Shown piece by piece: positions 30,323 to 40,265 of a DNA stretch of 64,000 bases (its first letter is position 1; each line of letters begins with the position of its first letter). The position numbers were made by a program, and so were the translations under genes. The notes beneath the pieces were generated by a model that did not search any database, was not told where the DNA came from, and worked only from the letters and a program-made list of their open reading frames with translations. This DNA comes from an uncultured Porphyromonadaceae bacterium (GTDB taxonomy: Bacteria > Bacteroidota > Bacteroidia > Bacteroidales > Muribaculaceae): the NCBI GenBank assembly GCA_947175495.1, contig CAMWNB010000009.1:1-64000 (forward strand), written 5' to 3'.

Positions 30323-31069
30323 TTACATGTTCATGCCGCCGTCCACCTGGATGACCTGGCCGGAGACGTAGCTCGACATGTCGGAAGCGAGGAAGGTGGC
30401 CACATCGGCAATATCCTCGGGCTTACCGCCGCGACGCAGAGGTATTTTCTTGCACCATTCGGCGCGCACGTCGTCGGGAAGTGCGGCGGTCATGGCTGTC
30501 TCGATGAAGCCGGGAGCGATGGCGTTGGCACGGATGCCGCGGCTGCCCACTTCCTGCGCGATGCTCTTGGCGAGGGCGATGAGGCCTGCCTTGGAGGCGG
30601 CGTAGTTGGCCTGTCCGGCATTGCCGTGCACGCCTACTACGGAGGCCATGTTGATGATGGAGCCGCTGCGCTGGCGCATCATCACGGGCAACGTGGCGTT
30701 GATGAAGTTGAAGGCACTCTTGAGGTTGACGTTGATTACGGCATCCCACTGCTGCTCGGTCATACGCATCATCAGGCCGTCCTTGGTGATGCCGGCGTTG
30801 TTGACGAGAATGTCGATGCGACCGAAGTCCTTGACTACCTCGGCCACGACTTCCTTGGTCTGGTTGAAGTCGGCTGCGTTGGAGGCATATGCTTTGCACT
30901 GCACGCCGAGGGCGGCTATTTCAGCCTCGGTGGCCTTGCCGTTTTCGTCTATTACGAGGTCGGTGAATGCGATATTCGCACCCTCCTGCGCAAAACGCAG
31001 AGCGATAGCGCGACCGATGCCGCGTGCGGCGCCTGTGATGAGGGCGGTTTTTCCTTCGAGAAGTTTCAT
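30323..31069 (-). CDS. fabG: 3-oxoacyl-[acyl-carrier-protein] reductase
   Basis: LITGAARGIGRAIALRFA, NNAGITKDGLMMRM, YAASKAGLIALAKSIAQE. Confidence 0.93.
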   Translation of the reverse strand: MKLLEGKTALITGAARGIGRAIALRFAQEGANIAFTDLVIDENGKATEAEIAALGVQCKAYASNAADFNQTKEVVAEVVKDFGRIDILVNNAGITKDGLMMRMTEQQWDAVINVNLKSAFNFINATLPVMMRQRSGSIINMASVVGVHGNAGQANYAASKAGLIALAKSIAQEVGSRGIRANAIAPGFIETAMTAALPDDVRAEWCKKIPLRRGGKPEDIADVATFLASDMSSYVSGQVIQVDGGMNM

Positions 31070-31107
31070 TTTCTACTGGATAATTTTATGTTTGGTTTTT
31101 ACGAATG

Positions 31108-31115
31108 CAAAAGTA
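31108..31115 (-). promoter_or_regulatory. Putative -7 box (TACTTTTG) for the fabG operon
   Basis: Reverse complement of CAAAAGTA, about 39 nt upstream of fabG. Confidence 0.5.
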
Positions 31116-31142
31116 GTGAATATTTTTGAGAGCGCCAAGGTG

Positions 31143-32012
31143 TCAGTCAAGCTTCTTGCGGCGGAAGATGAAGTTGCGGCCAAGGTATTTCTCGCGCACC
31201 ACGGGATTCTCGGCCAGTTCCTCCGACGTGCCCTGGAAAAGGATGCGGCCGTCGAACAGCAGATATGCACGGTCGGTGATGCTGAGCGTCTCCGGAGCGT
31301 TGTGGTCGGTGATGAGTATGCCGATGTTTTTTTCCTTGAGTTTGTACACGATGCCCTGGATGTCCTCCACGGCTATGGGGTCTACGCCGGCGAATGGTTC
31401 GTCAAGCATTATGAATTTCGGGTCGATGGCAAGGCAACGGGCTATCTCCGTGCGCCGGCGCTCGCCGCCGCTCAGCTGGTCGCCGAGGTTCTTGCGCACT
31501 TTCTGCAGGCGGAACTCGGTGAGCAGGCTTTCGAGCTTGTCGCGCTGCTCCTCGCGGGAGTTGGGGGTCATCTGCAGCACGGCGCGGATATTGTCCTCGA
31601 CACTGAGCTTGCGAAACACCGACGGCTCCTGCGCGAGGTAGCCGATGCCGTTCTGCGCGCGTTTGTACACCGGAAATTTCGTCAGATCGATGTTGTCGAG
31701 GAAGATGCGGCCCTCGTTGGGCTGGATGAGCCCCACGGTCATGTAGAACGTGGTGGTCTTGCCGGCGCCATTTGGTCCGAGCAACCCCACAATCTCACCT
31801 TGGCGCACCTCGATGTTGACGTGGTTCACCACGGTGCGCTTGCCGTACTTTTTCACAAGGTTTTCCGTGCGCAACACCATTCCGGTGTCAGCGCCGGGCT
31901 CCTCTGGAGCGGTTTCGGGCGCCTCCGGCGCCACGGCGAACTCTGGCGAGGGTATGCCCTCTTCAGCTGCTATGCGGTCGCGGTCGCGGTCGAGATGGAA
32001 CGATATCCCCAT
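31143..32012 (-). CDS. lptB: LPS export ABC transporter ATP-binding protein LptB
   Basis: [25 protein letters not shown]...[16 protein letters not shown]...[16 protein letters not shown]; start at 32012 or internal Met at 31880. Confidence 0.92.
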   Translation of the reverse strand: MGISFHLDRDRDRIAAEEGIPSPEFAVAPEAPETAPEEPGADTGMVLRTENLVKKYGKRTVVNHVNIEVRQGEIVGLLGPNGAGKTTTFYMTVGLIQPNEGRIFLDNIDLTKFPVYKRAQNGIGYLAQEPSVFRKLSVEDNIRAVLQMTPNSREEQRDKLESLLTEFRLQKVRKNLGDQLSGGERRRTEIARCLAIDPKFIMLDEPFAGVDPIAVEDIQGIVYKLKEKNIGILITDHNAPETLSITDRAYLLFDGRILFQGTSEELAENPVVREKYLGRNFIFRRKKLD

Positions 32013-32013
32013 A

Positions 32014-32634
32014 TCAATGCTGAGTGTTGCGGAGGCGGCTTTCGATGTAGTCGGTGAGCAGGCCGATGGCCACGGTGTTGCTGCCTCCCTGCGGCACAAT
32101 AAGGTCGGCGAATCGCTTGCAGGGTTCGATGTGCTGCAGATGCATGGGCTTGAGCACGTCTTGATAGCGGTCGATGACCATCTGGGGCGTGCGGCCGCGT
32201 TCGATGCAGTCGCGGGCGATAACGCGGATGAGGCGGTCGTCGGCATCGGCATCAACAAACACCTTGACGTCGAGCATATTGCGAAGTTCCGGATCAGTTA
32301 GCACAAGTATGCCTTCCACTATGACTACGTCGCGTGGTTCCACCGGCACGGTCTCGGCCTGGCGGGTGCAGGAGAGGTAACTGTAGGTGGGCATCTGGAT
32401 GGTCTTGCCCTGCTTGAGCTCGCCGAGATGGCGCACCAGCAGAGGCCATTCTATGGCGTCGGGCTCATCAAAGTTGATTTTGCTGCGGAGCTCCGGTGGG
32501 ATGTGGCTTGAATCCTTATAATAGGAATCCTGGCGAAGAACAGCGACTTCTCCCTGCGACAGGGAGTTGATGATTTTATTTACAACGGTGGTCTTACCGC
32601 TTCCGGTGCCACCTGCAATACCGATGATGAGCAT
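32014..32634 (-). CDS. udk: Uridine kinase
   Basis: [46 protein letters not shown]. Confidence 0.93.
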   Translation of the reverse strand: MLIIGIAGGTGSGKTTVVNKIINSLSQGEVAVLRQDSYYKDSSHIPPELRSKINFDEPDAIEWPLLVRHLGELKQGKTIQMPTYSYLSCTRQAETVPVEPRDVVIVEGILVLTDPELRNMLDVKVFVDADADDRLIRVIARDCIERGRTPQMVIDRYQDVLKPMHLQHIEPCKRFADLIVPQGGSNTVAIGLLTDYIESRLRNTQH

Positions 32635-32664
32635 TGGAGTGCGATTGGTTAATGTTTATTACCG

Positions 32665-32672
32665 CAAAATTA
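32665..32672 (-). promoter_or_regulatory. Putative -7 box (TAATTTTG) for udk
   Basis: Reverse complement of CAAAATTA upstream of 32634. Confidence 0.5.
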
Positions 32673-32715
32673 GTGATTTTTTTTCGCTTGCATGACAAAT
32701 TAGAGCAAAAAGAGC

Positions 32716-32723
32716 TAACTTTG
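32716..32723 (+). promoter_or_regulatory. Putative -7 box (TAACTTTG) immediately upstream of the GT2 gene
   Basis: TAnnTTTG match ending 3 nt before ATG 32727. Confidence 0.5.
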
Positions 32724-32726
32724 TAC

Positions 32727-33638
32727 ATGAATATGGACCGACGCGCCGACATCACCATCGTTATCCCCGTGCACAACCGCGCGGAAATAGTGGGCCGCAC
32801 GCTCGCCTCGGTGGAGGCGCAGACGCTGCGGCCGCTCGCTGTGGTGCTCGTGGACAATGCGTCGACCGACGGTACGGCCGACACGCTGCGCAGCTGGGCG
32901 GCACGCCCCCACGGCCTTGACGTGCGCGTGGTGGACGAGCCCGCTCCCGGCGCCGCTTCCGCACGCAACCGCGGCCTCAGCGAGGTGTGCACGGAGTGGA
33001 CAATGTTCTTCGACTCAGACGACACAATGCATCCGGCCCATTGCCAGCGCGCGCTCGAAGCGGCCGAAGGCGCCGACATCGTGGGATGGGACGTGCGGTA
33101 TCACTGCGACGGCACAGCCACCAGATGTCGCTTCTATGCCGAAGACGCACAGTTCCACTCGCTCTTCCACGGTTCCATGGCCACTCAGCGCTATATGGCA
33201 CGCACTGCGCTGTTCCGCCGCGCAGGCGGCTGGAATACCTCAGCCTTCTATTGGAACGACATCGAACTTGGCGCGCGCCTGCTGGCACTGAATCCGCGCA
33301 TCCGCCATGCCGGCGCCGGCATCACTGTCGACGTGTACGCCCAAGAGCAGTCCATCACGGGCACCCGCTTTAGCGACAGGGCTGATAAAGCCATGGCACC
33401 TCTCGAGGCCCTGCGCCTAACGCTCGGGCCGGAGCGAGCCTTCTGGGTAGATGTAAAAGCGGCCATACTCGCGGCTGACTGCGCGAAAGAGGGCGCGGCC
33501 GATATAGCAAAACGCATCATGCGCACAACCATAGCCCGGACCGGGAGCCGACGCCGGCGCATGATTCTACGCGCCGCCTACGCATGGCGCCGAGCCGGAC
33601 TGCGCGGAGCCGCCCGCATATTGCGCCCACTACTCTGA
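32727..33638 (+). CDS. Family 2 glycosyltransferase
   Basis: ITIVIPVHNRAEIVGRTLASVEAQT...VLVDNASTDGT...ARNRGLSE...FFDSDDTM; start trimmed to 32727. Confidence 0.88.
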   Translation: MNMDRRADITIVIPVHNRAEIVGRTLASVEAQTLRPLAVVLVDNASTDGTADTLRSWAARPHGLDVRVVDEPAPGAASARNRGLSEVCTEWTMFFDSDDTMHPAHCQRALEAAEGADIVGWDVRYHCDGTATRCRFYAEDAQFHSLFHGSMATQRYMARTALFRRAGGWNTSAFYWNDIELGARLLALNPRIRHAGAGITVDVYAQEQSITGTRFSDRADKAMAPLEALRLTLGPERAFWVDVKAAILAADCAKEGAADIAKRIMRTTIARTGSRRRRMILRAAYAWRRAGLRGAARILRPLL

Positions 33639-33639
33639 C

Positions 33640-33987
33640 ATGGATATTGAAACACTGCGACTGTATTGCCTCGCGCTATCGCACACGAGCGAGGACATGG
33701 CCTTCGGAGAAGACCATCTGCTGTTCCGCGTCTGCGGCAAGATATTCGGCTGCTACTCGTTCACGCGGCCCGAGTGGTTCACTGTGAAATGTGATGCCGA
33801 CTACGCCATTGAACTGCGCGACCGCCACGCCGACATACAGCCGGCGTGGCACTGGAACAAACGCTACTGGAACCAGCTGGCCATGCGTGGCTCGCTGCCC
33901 GACGAGCTAATCCTCGCGCTCGTGCGCCACAGCTACGACCAGGTGGTGAAGAAACTGCCGTTGCGCGTGCGCCGCACAATAGAATAG
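33640..33987 (+). CDS. MmcQ/YjbR family DNA-binding protein
   Basis: ALSHTSEDMAFGEDHLLFRVCGKIFGCYS...PAWHWNKRYWNQL...LVRHSYDQVVKKLP. Confidence 0.88.
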   Translation: MDIETLRLYCLALSHTSEDMAFGEDHLLFRVCGKIFGCYSFTRPEWFTVKCDADYAIELRDRHADIQPAWHWNKRYWNQLAMRGSLPDELILALVRHSYDQVVKKLPLRVRRTIE

Positions 33988-34003
33988 AGCCGGTTCGGAA
34001 ACT

Positions 34004-35173
34004 CTACAGAGAGGATAGAATCAGCGAGTTGGCCCGGTCGACAGCCCCCGTGTCGAGCGACGCCAGATATATGCGCGTGGTAGCCTCCGAATCATGGCCC
34101 ATGCATTCACTGATCACGCCCAGCGGCACTCCCATGTCCTTCGCCGCCGTCGCCCAGCTGTGGCGTGCCACATACAGCGTCAGCGGCGAGCGCGTCCCCA
34201 CCATCGAACCGATTTTCTTGAGACTGCGGTTGATTCTGTAGCCGGCATTGCGGTAGGCGCAGCGCTCGTTCATGCCCCGTCGCCGCAGTATCGGCAACAG
34301 ATAGTCAGAATTGTTTTCGGGATATTTCTCCACGATAGTCTGCATCTCGCGCGTCCATGCAATCTCCAGCCGCTGGCCGGTCTTGCGACGGCGGTACACC
34401 ACGCGCCCGGCCGTCAGGTCGGTCTTTCGCAAAAATGCCAGGTCGACAAAACTCATGCCACGCAAGCAGAAACTCAGCATGAACACGTCGCGCGCATAGT
34501 CGAGCGCCGGCGTTCCGGAGAGGTCGAGCTTGCTGATTCGTCTCACCGTCTCGAGCGACAGCGCACGCTTTACGGTGCGGTCCACGCCGGTGTAGACACG
34601 CCGGAACGGGCGGCGGTCGGCCACTTCGCCTGTGTCGACAGCGCGGTTGTAGACCGCACGCAGGATGCGCATATAGAACGACACTGTGTTCGGCACCACT
34701 CCGCGCCCGCGCAGCCACTCCTCATAGGCCTGCATCATGACGTCGTCGATAGTGTCCATCATCACGTCGGCTCCCTCCCGGAAAGCCATGAAGCTCTTCA
34801 GCGCCGCGCGGTACGTCTCCGACGTGCGCACACGGCCGCTTGCTTTCAGCGCTGCCGCGACACGCAAGGTGAAATTGGTCAGACTGTACTCCTTCATGTA
34901 TCTGCGATAGGCGTCGGCCATCATCGCTGCCGTGTAGTCCTCGCCCGCGGCCTCCATGCGGCGTTCTATGCCTGCCATCCGTTCCATGTCGGCACGCAGC
35001 TGCCGTCGCAGGGTCGGCGCCACAGGGCGCGAATGCCGTGCGTCCCACTCATCGGCATGCAGCCGAATGCCCGTGCGCACGCGCACCGCGCGACGTTCGT
35101 GAATCAACTGGATATACACTGCTCCGAAACCGGCGGCGTCATGCCTGCCGTATTTGATTTTTATTGATGCCAT
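34004..35173 (-). CDS. Tyrosine-type site-specific recombinase/integrase (Bacteroidales type)
   Basis: SFCLRGMSFVDLAFLRKTDL, LYVARHSWATAAKDMGVPLGVISECMGHDSEATTRIYLASLD; start trimmed to 35173. Confidence 0.9.
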   Translation of the reverse strand: MASIKIKYGRHDAAGFGAVYIQLIHERRAVRVRTGIRLHADEWDARHSRPVAPTLRRQLRADMERMAGIERRMEAAGEDYTAAMMADAYRRYMKEYSLTNFTLRVAAALKASGRVRTSETYRAALKSFMAFREGADVMMDTIDDVMMQAYEEWLRGRGVVPNTVSFYMRILRAVYNRAVDTGEVADRRPFRRVYTGVDRTVKRALSLETVRRISKLDLSGTPALDYARDVFMLSFCLRGMSFVDLAFLRKTDLTAGRVVYRRRKTGQRLEIAWTREMQTIVEKYPENNSDYLLPILRRRGMNERCAYRNAGYRINRSLKKIGSMVGTRSPLTLYVARHSWATAAKDMGVPLGVISECMGHDSEATTRIYLASLDTGAVDRANSLILSSL

Positions 35174-35199
35174 AGCTAAGCGTTTTTTACGGCAAATTA

Positions 35200-35246
35200 A
35201 TAAAAAAACGCAAGCGGCCACGCCCCCTCTGTCGGGAGCGCGGCCG
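35200..35246 (-). terminator. Rho-independent terminator at the 3' end of the polysaccharide locus
   Basis: Minus strand CGGCCGCGCTCCC GACAGA GGGGGCGTGGCCG then CTTGCGTTTTTTTA. Confidence 0.75.
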
Positions 35247-35303
35247 CGTCAATGGTTCTGTGCGGGCTATCTAAATATCAGTGTTTGTATATCAGAACAT
35301 CAT

Positions 35304-36071
35304 TCACCCGTCGACACACCTGTTATCCGCATTCATCACCCGATGCTTGTGTTTCCATTCTCCGTAGAGAAGACCTGGGAGGGTACGGACTATGTGAAAG
35401 CACCGGCTTATCTGTTTGTTCGGCTCTTTTGCAAGACGATGAACAAATTCCAAATGATAGCGCACCATCCAATCCGGGGCGCGCTGAACCCCCACCCCGC
35501 TGAAAAATTTGAAAACCGCCCCCACGGCAATCATCACACCATGATTCAGATGTGGCTTAAGGCGGTGCATGAAGTATTCCTGCTTAGGAGCGCCCAATGC
35601 AACCCAAACTATGTCGGCACCGTCTTTTTCGACCATTCTTGCGATAGATGGATAGTCAAAGTCCGGCACGTCGCAAAATGGCAGCTCGTAAAAAGTCATA
35701 TTTTCTACGTCGGGGTTGATTTTTGTCAGTTCTCGTTTAAGACCATTCAGCAGGTTCTGCTGCGTGCCTAAAAAAATCATCCTGTATTTGCGACTGGCTA
35801 CAATATCGATGAAGATTTCACTGCCACTATACTGATTGTATCTTGAGCCATGTATCCACTTTATGTATAATGGGACATAGCTGCTGTCACAAATGGTAAG
35901 AAGACCGCCGTTTACTACTTCCAAATATTCCGGCCTTCTGTTGGCAACATTCATAATGACTCCATCGGCGACGCAGATGTAGTCAGAGCCCGGCAGTGTC
36001 AGGCGTTGAGCAATAGAGTCGTGTACGAGCTTGCGGTCAAACTCGTACCGAATATTAAAGTACTTATTCAT
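35304..36071 (-). CDS. WecG/TagA/CpsF family glycosyltransferase
   Basis: CVADGVIMNVANRRPEYLEVVNGG, GADIVWVALGAPKQEYFMHRLKPHLNHGVMIAVGAVFKFFSG. Confidence 0.9.
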   Translation of the reverse strand: MNKYFNIRYEFDRKLVHDSIAQRLTLPGSDYICVADGVIMNVANRRPEYLEVVNGGLLTICDSSYVPLYIKWIHGSRYNQYSGSEIFIDIVASRKYRMIFLGTQQNLLNGLKRELTKINPDVENMTFYELPFCDVPDFDYPSIARMVEKDGADIVWVALGAPKQEYFMHRLKPHLNHGVMIAVGAVFKFFSGVGVQRAPDWMVRYHLEFVHRLAKEPNKQISRCFHIVRTLPGLLYGEWKHKHRVMNADNRCVDG

Positions 36072-36373
36072 AAATTGGTAAGATTATTTCCTTTTACACA
36101 TCATATAATGGCAGCAATCACAGCCACCGCAGGAGATGTTGTCCGCCGATGCGGATTTGTCAAGAAACGTGGACCGGCCTCACCGGCACGCATAATGCCT
36201 TTTATGAAAATATTTTTTTTATCGGCCACATCGGACCGTCGCGATGGGTCTGCACCCAATGGCAATGGAAACGCCTCCACTGCTCTCCCGTCTCGTGCGC
36301 TTTTACTACAGATGTAATCCCCCCGCGCGTTTTGCGCGAGGTAGCCACCACAAGGACTCTTGTCATAAAAAGT

Positions 36374-37393
36374 CTATCTTCTTATTTTTGCAACTAAAAT
36401 AATCGGCAAGCAAAGACGACTGCGCACCAGCCATTGAAAAAGGCGGTGAAAACGAGGCATACTCTCCAGCGGGTATCGGCCATGGATTTCCTCCCAGATG
36501 CTATCGCAGCATATCGCATGAATACGTCTGTATTTTTCTCCAAAAGGAATTTCTGCAACTCCGATCTGACACAAAGCCACCCGAGCATAGCCAATAAACA
36601 GACGCATACACCTGAGACCGGACTCTAAAGACGAAAACATATAGCGCTGCAACAATTCCCTGTAGACAGTTTTGATTTTCTCAAAACGATCGGTCCGCAC
36701 GACTCTGCTTAATGAGGATGTGTTAATGAAATAGTTGTAATAGGTTGCCGGAATTTCAACCACAGTCCGCGCGAGCATCAGACAATCCAGATTAAAGAAC
36801 AGATCCTCCGTGATGAGCCGGCGTTCGCTTTCGAATCGCAAATTATTGTCGGCAATCAGAGTTCTTTTGTACAATACTATCTTTGCAGACATTGGCAGAC
36901 GCCGTTCCGATTTACTACCCGGAGTGTTTGCAATCATGTCCAGCGCGACACTCTCGACATTGGCGCGTGTGTCATATCTTTTCAGTGTCGAAGCTTGAGC
37001 CATCGGAGTAATATTGCCATACTGGTCGACCTGACGAATCCCGCAAAAAACCATGTCGGCGGCATTTTGTTGAGCCTCTGCATACATATGCGAGTACATA
37101 TCGGGCTCTATCCAGTCGTCACTGTCGCAAAAAGCGACATACTCGCCGACCGCCACCTCAAGCCCGCTGTTACATGCCATTCCGAGACCACCGTTTTTCT
37201 TGTGCACGACACGCACCCGCGGATCTTGCCTGGCATACTCATCGCACAGCGCAGGGCAGTTGTCCGGGCTTTCATCATCCACCAGTATTATCTCTATGTC
37301 GGCAAGAGTCTGGGTGCGGATTGACTGCACGCAACGGTCCAGATATTTTTCTACGTTATATACGGGGACTATAACAGAAACTTTGGGATTCAT
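36374..37393 (-). CDS. Family 2 glycosyltransferase
   Basis: VSVIVPVYNVEKYLDRCVQSIRTQTLADIEIILVDDESPDNCP. Confidence 0.92.
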   Translation of the reverse strand: MNPKVSVIVPVYNVEKYLDRCVQSIRTQTLADIEIILVDDESPDNCPALCDEYARQDPRVRVVHKKNGGLGMACNSGLEVAVGEYVAFCDSDDWIEPDMYSHMYAEAQQNAADMVFCGIRQVDQYGNITPMAQASTLKRYDTRANVESVALDMIANTPGSKSERRLPMSAKIVLYKRTLIADNNLRFESERRLITEDLFFNLDCLMLARTVVEIPATYYNYFINTSSLSRVVRTDRFEKIKTVYRELLQRYMFSSLESGLRCMRLFIGYARVALCQIGVAEIPFGEKYRRIHAICCDSIWEEIHGRYPLESMPRFHRLFQWLVRSRLCLPIILVAKIRR

Positions 37394-38577
37394 AATCTAA
37401 ACCACTTTTTTTGATCGTCATGGAATAATGAAATCTTGTAGGTGGAATTTTCAAGTATGCGTCCGGAATTTGCCGCTTTATAAACATCCCAGGCTGTATT
37501 TGTGAATATGACCATACAGAACAAGTAGCAGGCAACCTGACCGATGCCGTATTCTTTAAAACGTGTCCACAAATAGCGCAGCACCATGGTCGCCATCACC
37601 ATCTGAAACAGACTGAAATACATCATCGGACGAATCAGGTAGTGGCTTATATTGCACACCAGGAAATAGCCACAGGCATAGATATATGCAAGGTTGTACC
37701 ATAGACTGAAATATGGAACCGTCTCTCCATACTCGTCTTTTATCTGCGGACCATACCAAATGATAAAGATCGGGATTAATAAATATGTGAGCATCATAGG
37801 ACCGAACGAAAGGGATTCGTTTGTCTGTCCGGATGTCATCAATACATTCAGCTCCTCTATTTTATCATCATAGTTTGTCGCTCCGGCAATAATATCCACA
37901 TATCCCGCCACCCCTTGCAGAGCAGCGCTCTTACCAATCAGCACACATACAAGAAGAACCCCGGTAAGCAACCACCTCTTGTCCTCAAGCTGCAAATTGT
38001 TGGGAATAAAATAAAAAGGAATCAAAAGCAGAGCCGACTGATGAATCATTGCCCCAACGATGATGAAAACAGCATAATAAAGAAACTTACGCTCAAATAT
38101 AAAACGGGAGGCCCACAAGAAACCGCAAGCAACAGTCATCTGCCGCACGGCCCCCATCGTGTCCATCCAATAGCGGCCACCGAAGAATACAAAAGGTAAA
38201 AATATCAGCAATTTCCTGTAGGGCTTTAACGCATCCGTTATGAAAAAAATCTGAATGAAGGCATAAAATGCAAGTCCGAACATCCAATGCAGACCCAACG
38301 CTCTGAACAGTCTGATTACGGATTTCCACAGTATCTCCTTATTGGAAGAGTCAATCTCATAATGATCAAAAGTCAAGGCGTATGAAATACAATCGCTTCC
38401 AACATTCCATCGTAAACCTCCGATGATTGTGAAAAATGCTATGAACCAACACAAATACTTATCCCATTTTAACTGTGATATATCATTAGCTTCAATATCC
38501 TCATCGGATTTCCTGGCCAGATATGAGGCAAAAAATGCAAACGCCACGTAAATAAGAATGTCTACAATTGCCATCAT
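37390..38577 (-). CDS. EpsG-like polysaccharide polymerase (Wzy candidate)
   Basis: Multi-TM; KYLCWFIAFFTIIGGLRWNVGSDCISY, typical EpsG/Wzy-like N-terminus. Confidence 0.8.
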   Translation of the reverse strand: MMAIVDILIYVAFAFFASYLARKSDEDIEANDISQLKWDKYLCWFIAFFTIIGGLRWNVGSDCISYALTFDHYEIDSSNKEILWKSVIRLFRALGLHWMFGLAFYAFIQIFFITDALKPYRKLLIFLPFVFFGGRYWMDTMGAVRQMTVACGFLWASRFIFERKFLYYAVFIIVGAMIHQSALLLIPFYFIPNNLQLEDKRWLLTGVLLVCVLIGKSAALQGVAGYVDIIAGATNYDDKIEELNVLMTSGQTNESLSFGPMMLTYLLIPIFIIWYGPQIKDEYGETVPYFSLWYNLAYIYACGYFLVCNISHYLIRPMMYFSLFQMVMATMVLRYLWTRFKEYGIGQVACYLFCMVIFTNTAWDVYKAANSGRILENSTYKISLFHDDQKKWFRL

Positions 38578-39542
38578 AGGTTCATGATTATTTTCATGTT
38601 GTTATATGCTTTTGACATTGAAAAGTCCGACTTTCTTTCGCCACAATCTGTGGAAATTGCATTTATAGCCTTCACCCAGTCGTCGACACTGTTTACACGC
38701 ATGAAGGCCTCGTTTCGCGGCATATGATATGGATTGTCGGTTATAATCAGACGTTTACCGAGTCCTTCCGCATCTGCGATGGTCGAAAGTCCCACGCAAT
38801 ATTTCAATCTGTCTTGCCGCAATGGACACACTAATGCGCGTGCCGAAGCCATTTCTGCCAACATTGCAGTATAATTTGCAGGCGAATTATCGACGAGCGT
38901 TATCTTAATGTTGGGAATATCACGGCATTTATCTGTCAAATCTGTGTAGTCAGCGCCATTGTGTGATGCACTGGTGAAAATGTGCAATGGCGCTCCGGCT
39001 ATTCTGAATGCTTCAATCAAAATGTCAAAATCGCGATTCTCCTTGCCCGTAGACACAAAACAGCCATTATCAGACACCGGCACATCAGAAAAGAAGTCCA
39101 TGTCGGCGCCCCACCCCGGCAAAGAGCAACGCTCCGGCTTCGACATGCCGTTGTCAAGAACCTGTTTCATCGATAGAGGAGACAAGAAAAACAGATGCTT
39201 GACACTGCGCAAAAGCACTTTATAGATACATCCTTTAAGACCGGTCGTTCCGGCGGGTTCTCTGTGAAGATAAGCATATATCGGCTTTCGGTAAATGCCC
39301 AATGCTGCCAGCAACAATAACAACAGGTGGCTGTGCAGATTCAGATTGGGAATGAAGACGATATCGTGAGCATGTCTTTTTATTATATCCAGGTCGTGCC
39401 ATGAAGACTTGCTTTCTTGTGTCCATATCACATCATGTCCATCGCGTTCCATCTCAATCGCTCCATAAAGCCAATGGCTTGGAACATTACCTTTCAGATA
39501 CTGGTCGCGAGTATCTTTTTCTCCTATATAAAGAATTCTCAT
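38574..39542 (-). CDS. Glycosyltransferase (GT-B-like)
   Basis: MRILYIGEKDTRDQYLKGNVPSHWLYGAIEMERDG...CFVSTGKENRDFDILIEAFR; in locus. Confidence 0.72.
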   Translation of the reverse strand: MRILYIGEKDTRDQYLKGNVPSHWLYGAIEMERDGHDVIWTQESKSSWHDLDIIKRHAHDIVFIPNLNLHSHLLLLLLAALGIYRKPIYAYLHREPAGTTGLKGCIYKVLLRSVKHLFFLSPLSMKQVLDNGMSKPERCSLPGWGADMDFFSDVPVSDNGCFVSTGKENRDFDILIEAFRIAGAPLHIFTSASHNGADYTDLTDKCRDIPNIKITLVDNSPANYTAMLAEMASARALVCPLRQDRLKYCVGLSTIADAEGLGKRLIITDNPYHMPRNEAFMRVNSVDDWVKAINAISTDCGERKSDFSMSKAYNNMKIIMNL

Positions 39543-40264
39543 CGTCTTATTCCGAAGAATTTTCTCAGTTTATTTGCGTAATATCCTTTTTTCATCTTCA
39601 ACTTGTCGGACCAAGACATCCACGACGCAGAGTAATGATGTATCGTTCGTGTATTCCCGGTAATTTCCAGTTTGGAACTGAGGAACTCAACCGGGCAGAA
39701 ATAGTCCCATGGATATACAGTGATACCACCGACGGTAGTCGGCACATCGCATCGTGAAAGTCCATGGCTTTTAAGAATATCCGTGACAATCTTCACAATC
39801 GTGATTTGCTCCATATGACCGTCGGGATATATATAGTGATGGCTCTCGTAAAAGTCCAGAATCTCGCGTATGACCGGATTCTTTGGCTCTACCGCGAAAC
39901 CGAGTCCGACAGCCACGTTATGCATTTCTCCAACTTTGGCATTGGTGTTTTTTTCAAATGCCATAAAGGGTCCTTTGGCAAGGATATCGTCAATTGGCTT
40001 TATGAGCTCGACATCGGTATCGAAATAGACTCCACCATGCTCGTACAGAATCCGAAGCCGGGCATAATCACTCACATAAGCGTATTTGCCGACAGAATAA
40101 GCTTCCGCCGAAAATGGGATGCAATTGACATCATAATTATTCTCATCCCATCGTCGGACTTCATATTCGGGCATCAGGCGTCGCCACGAATCAATATATT
40201 TCTCATACTCTTTTGGGAGAGGGGCTCTTCCAAACCAGCAATAATGTATAATCTTTGGTATCAT
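39539..40264 (-). CDS. Family 32-type glycosyltransferase (DXD sugar-binding)
   Basis: IPKIIHYCWFGRAPLPKEYEKYIDSWRRLMPEYEVRRWDE...YEHGGVYFDTDVEL. Confidence 0.9.
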   Translation of the reverse strand: MIPKIIHYCWFGRAPLPKEYEKYIDSWRRLMPEYEVRRWDENNYDVNCIPFSAEAYSVGKYAYVSDYARLRILYEHGGVYFDTDVELIKPIDDILAKGPFMAFEKNTNAKVGEMHNVAVGLGFAVEPKNPVIREILDFYESHHYIYPDGHMEQITIVKIVTDILKSHGLSRCDVPTTVGGITVYPWDYFCPVEFLSSKLEITGNTRTIHHYSASWMSWSDKLKMKKGYYANKLRKFFGIRR

Positions 40265-40265
40265 T

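Noticed and set aside
34094-35167. 357-aa plus-strand ORF opposite the integrase
   Set aside because: His/Arg-rich antisense shadow; the integrase motifs on the minus strand are unambiguous.
36149-36397. 82-aa plus-strand ORF in the capsule-locus gap
   Set aside because: Short, overlaps the 3' end of a GT2 gene on the opposite strand, and has no recognisable domain.
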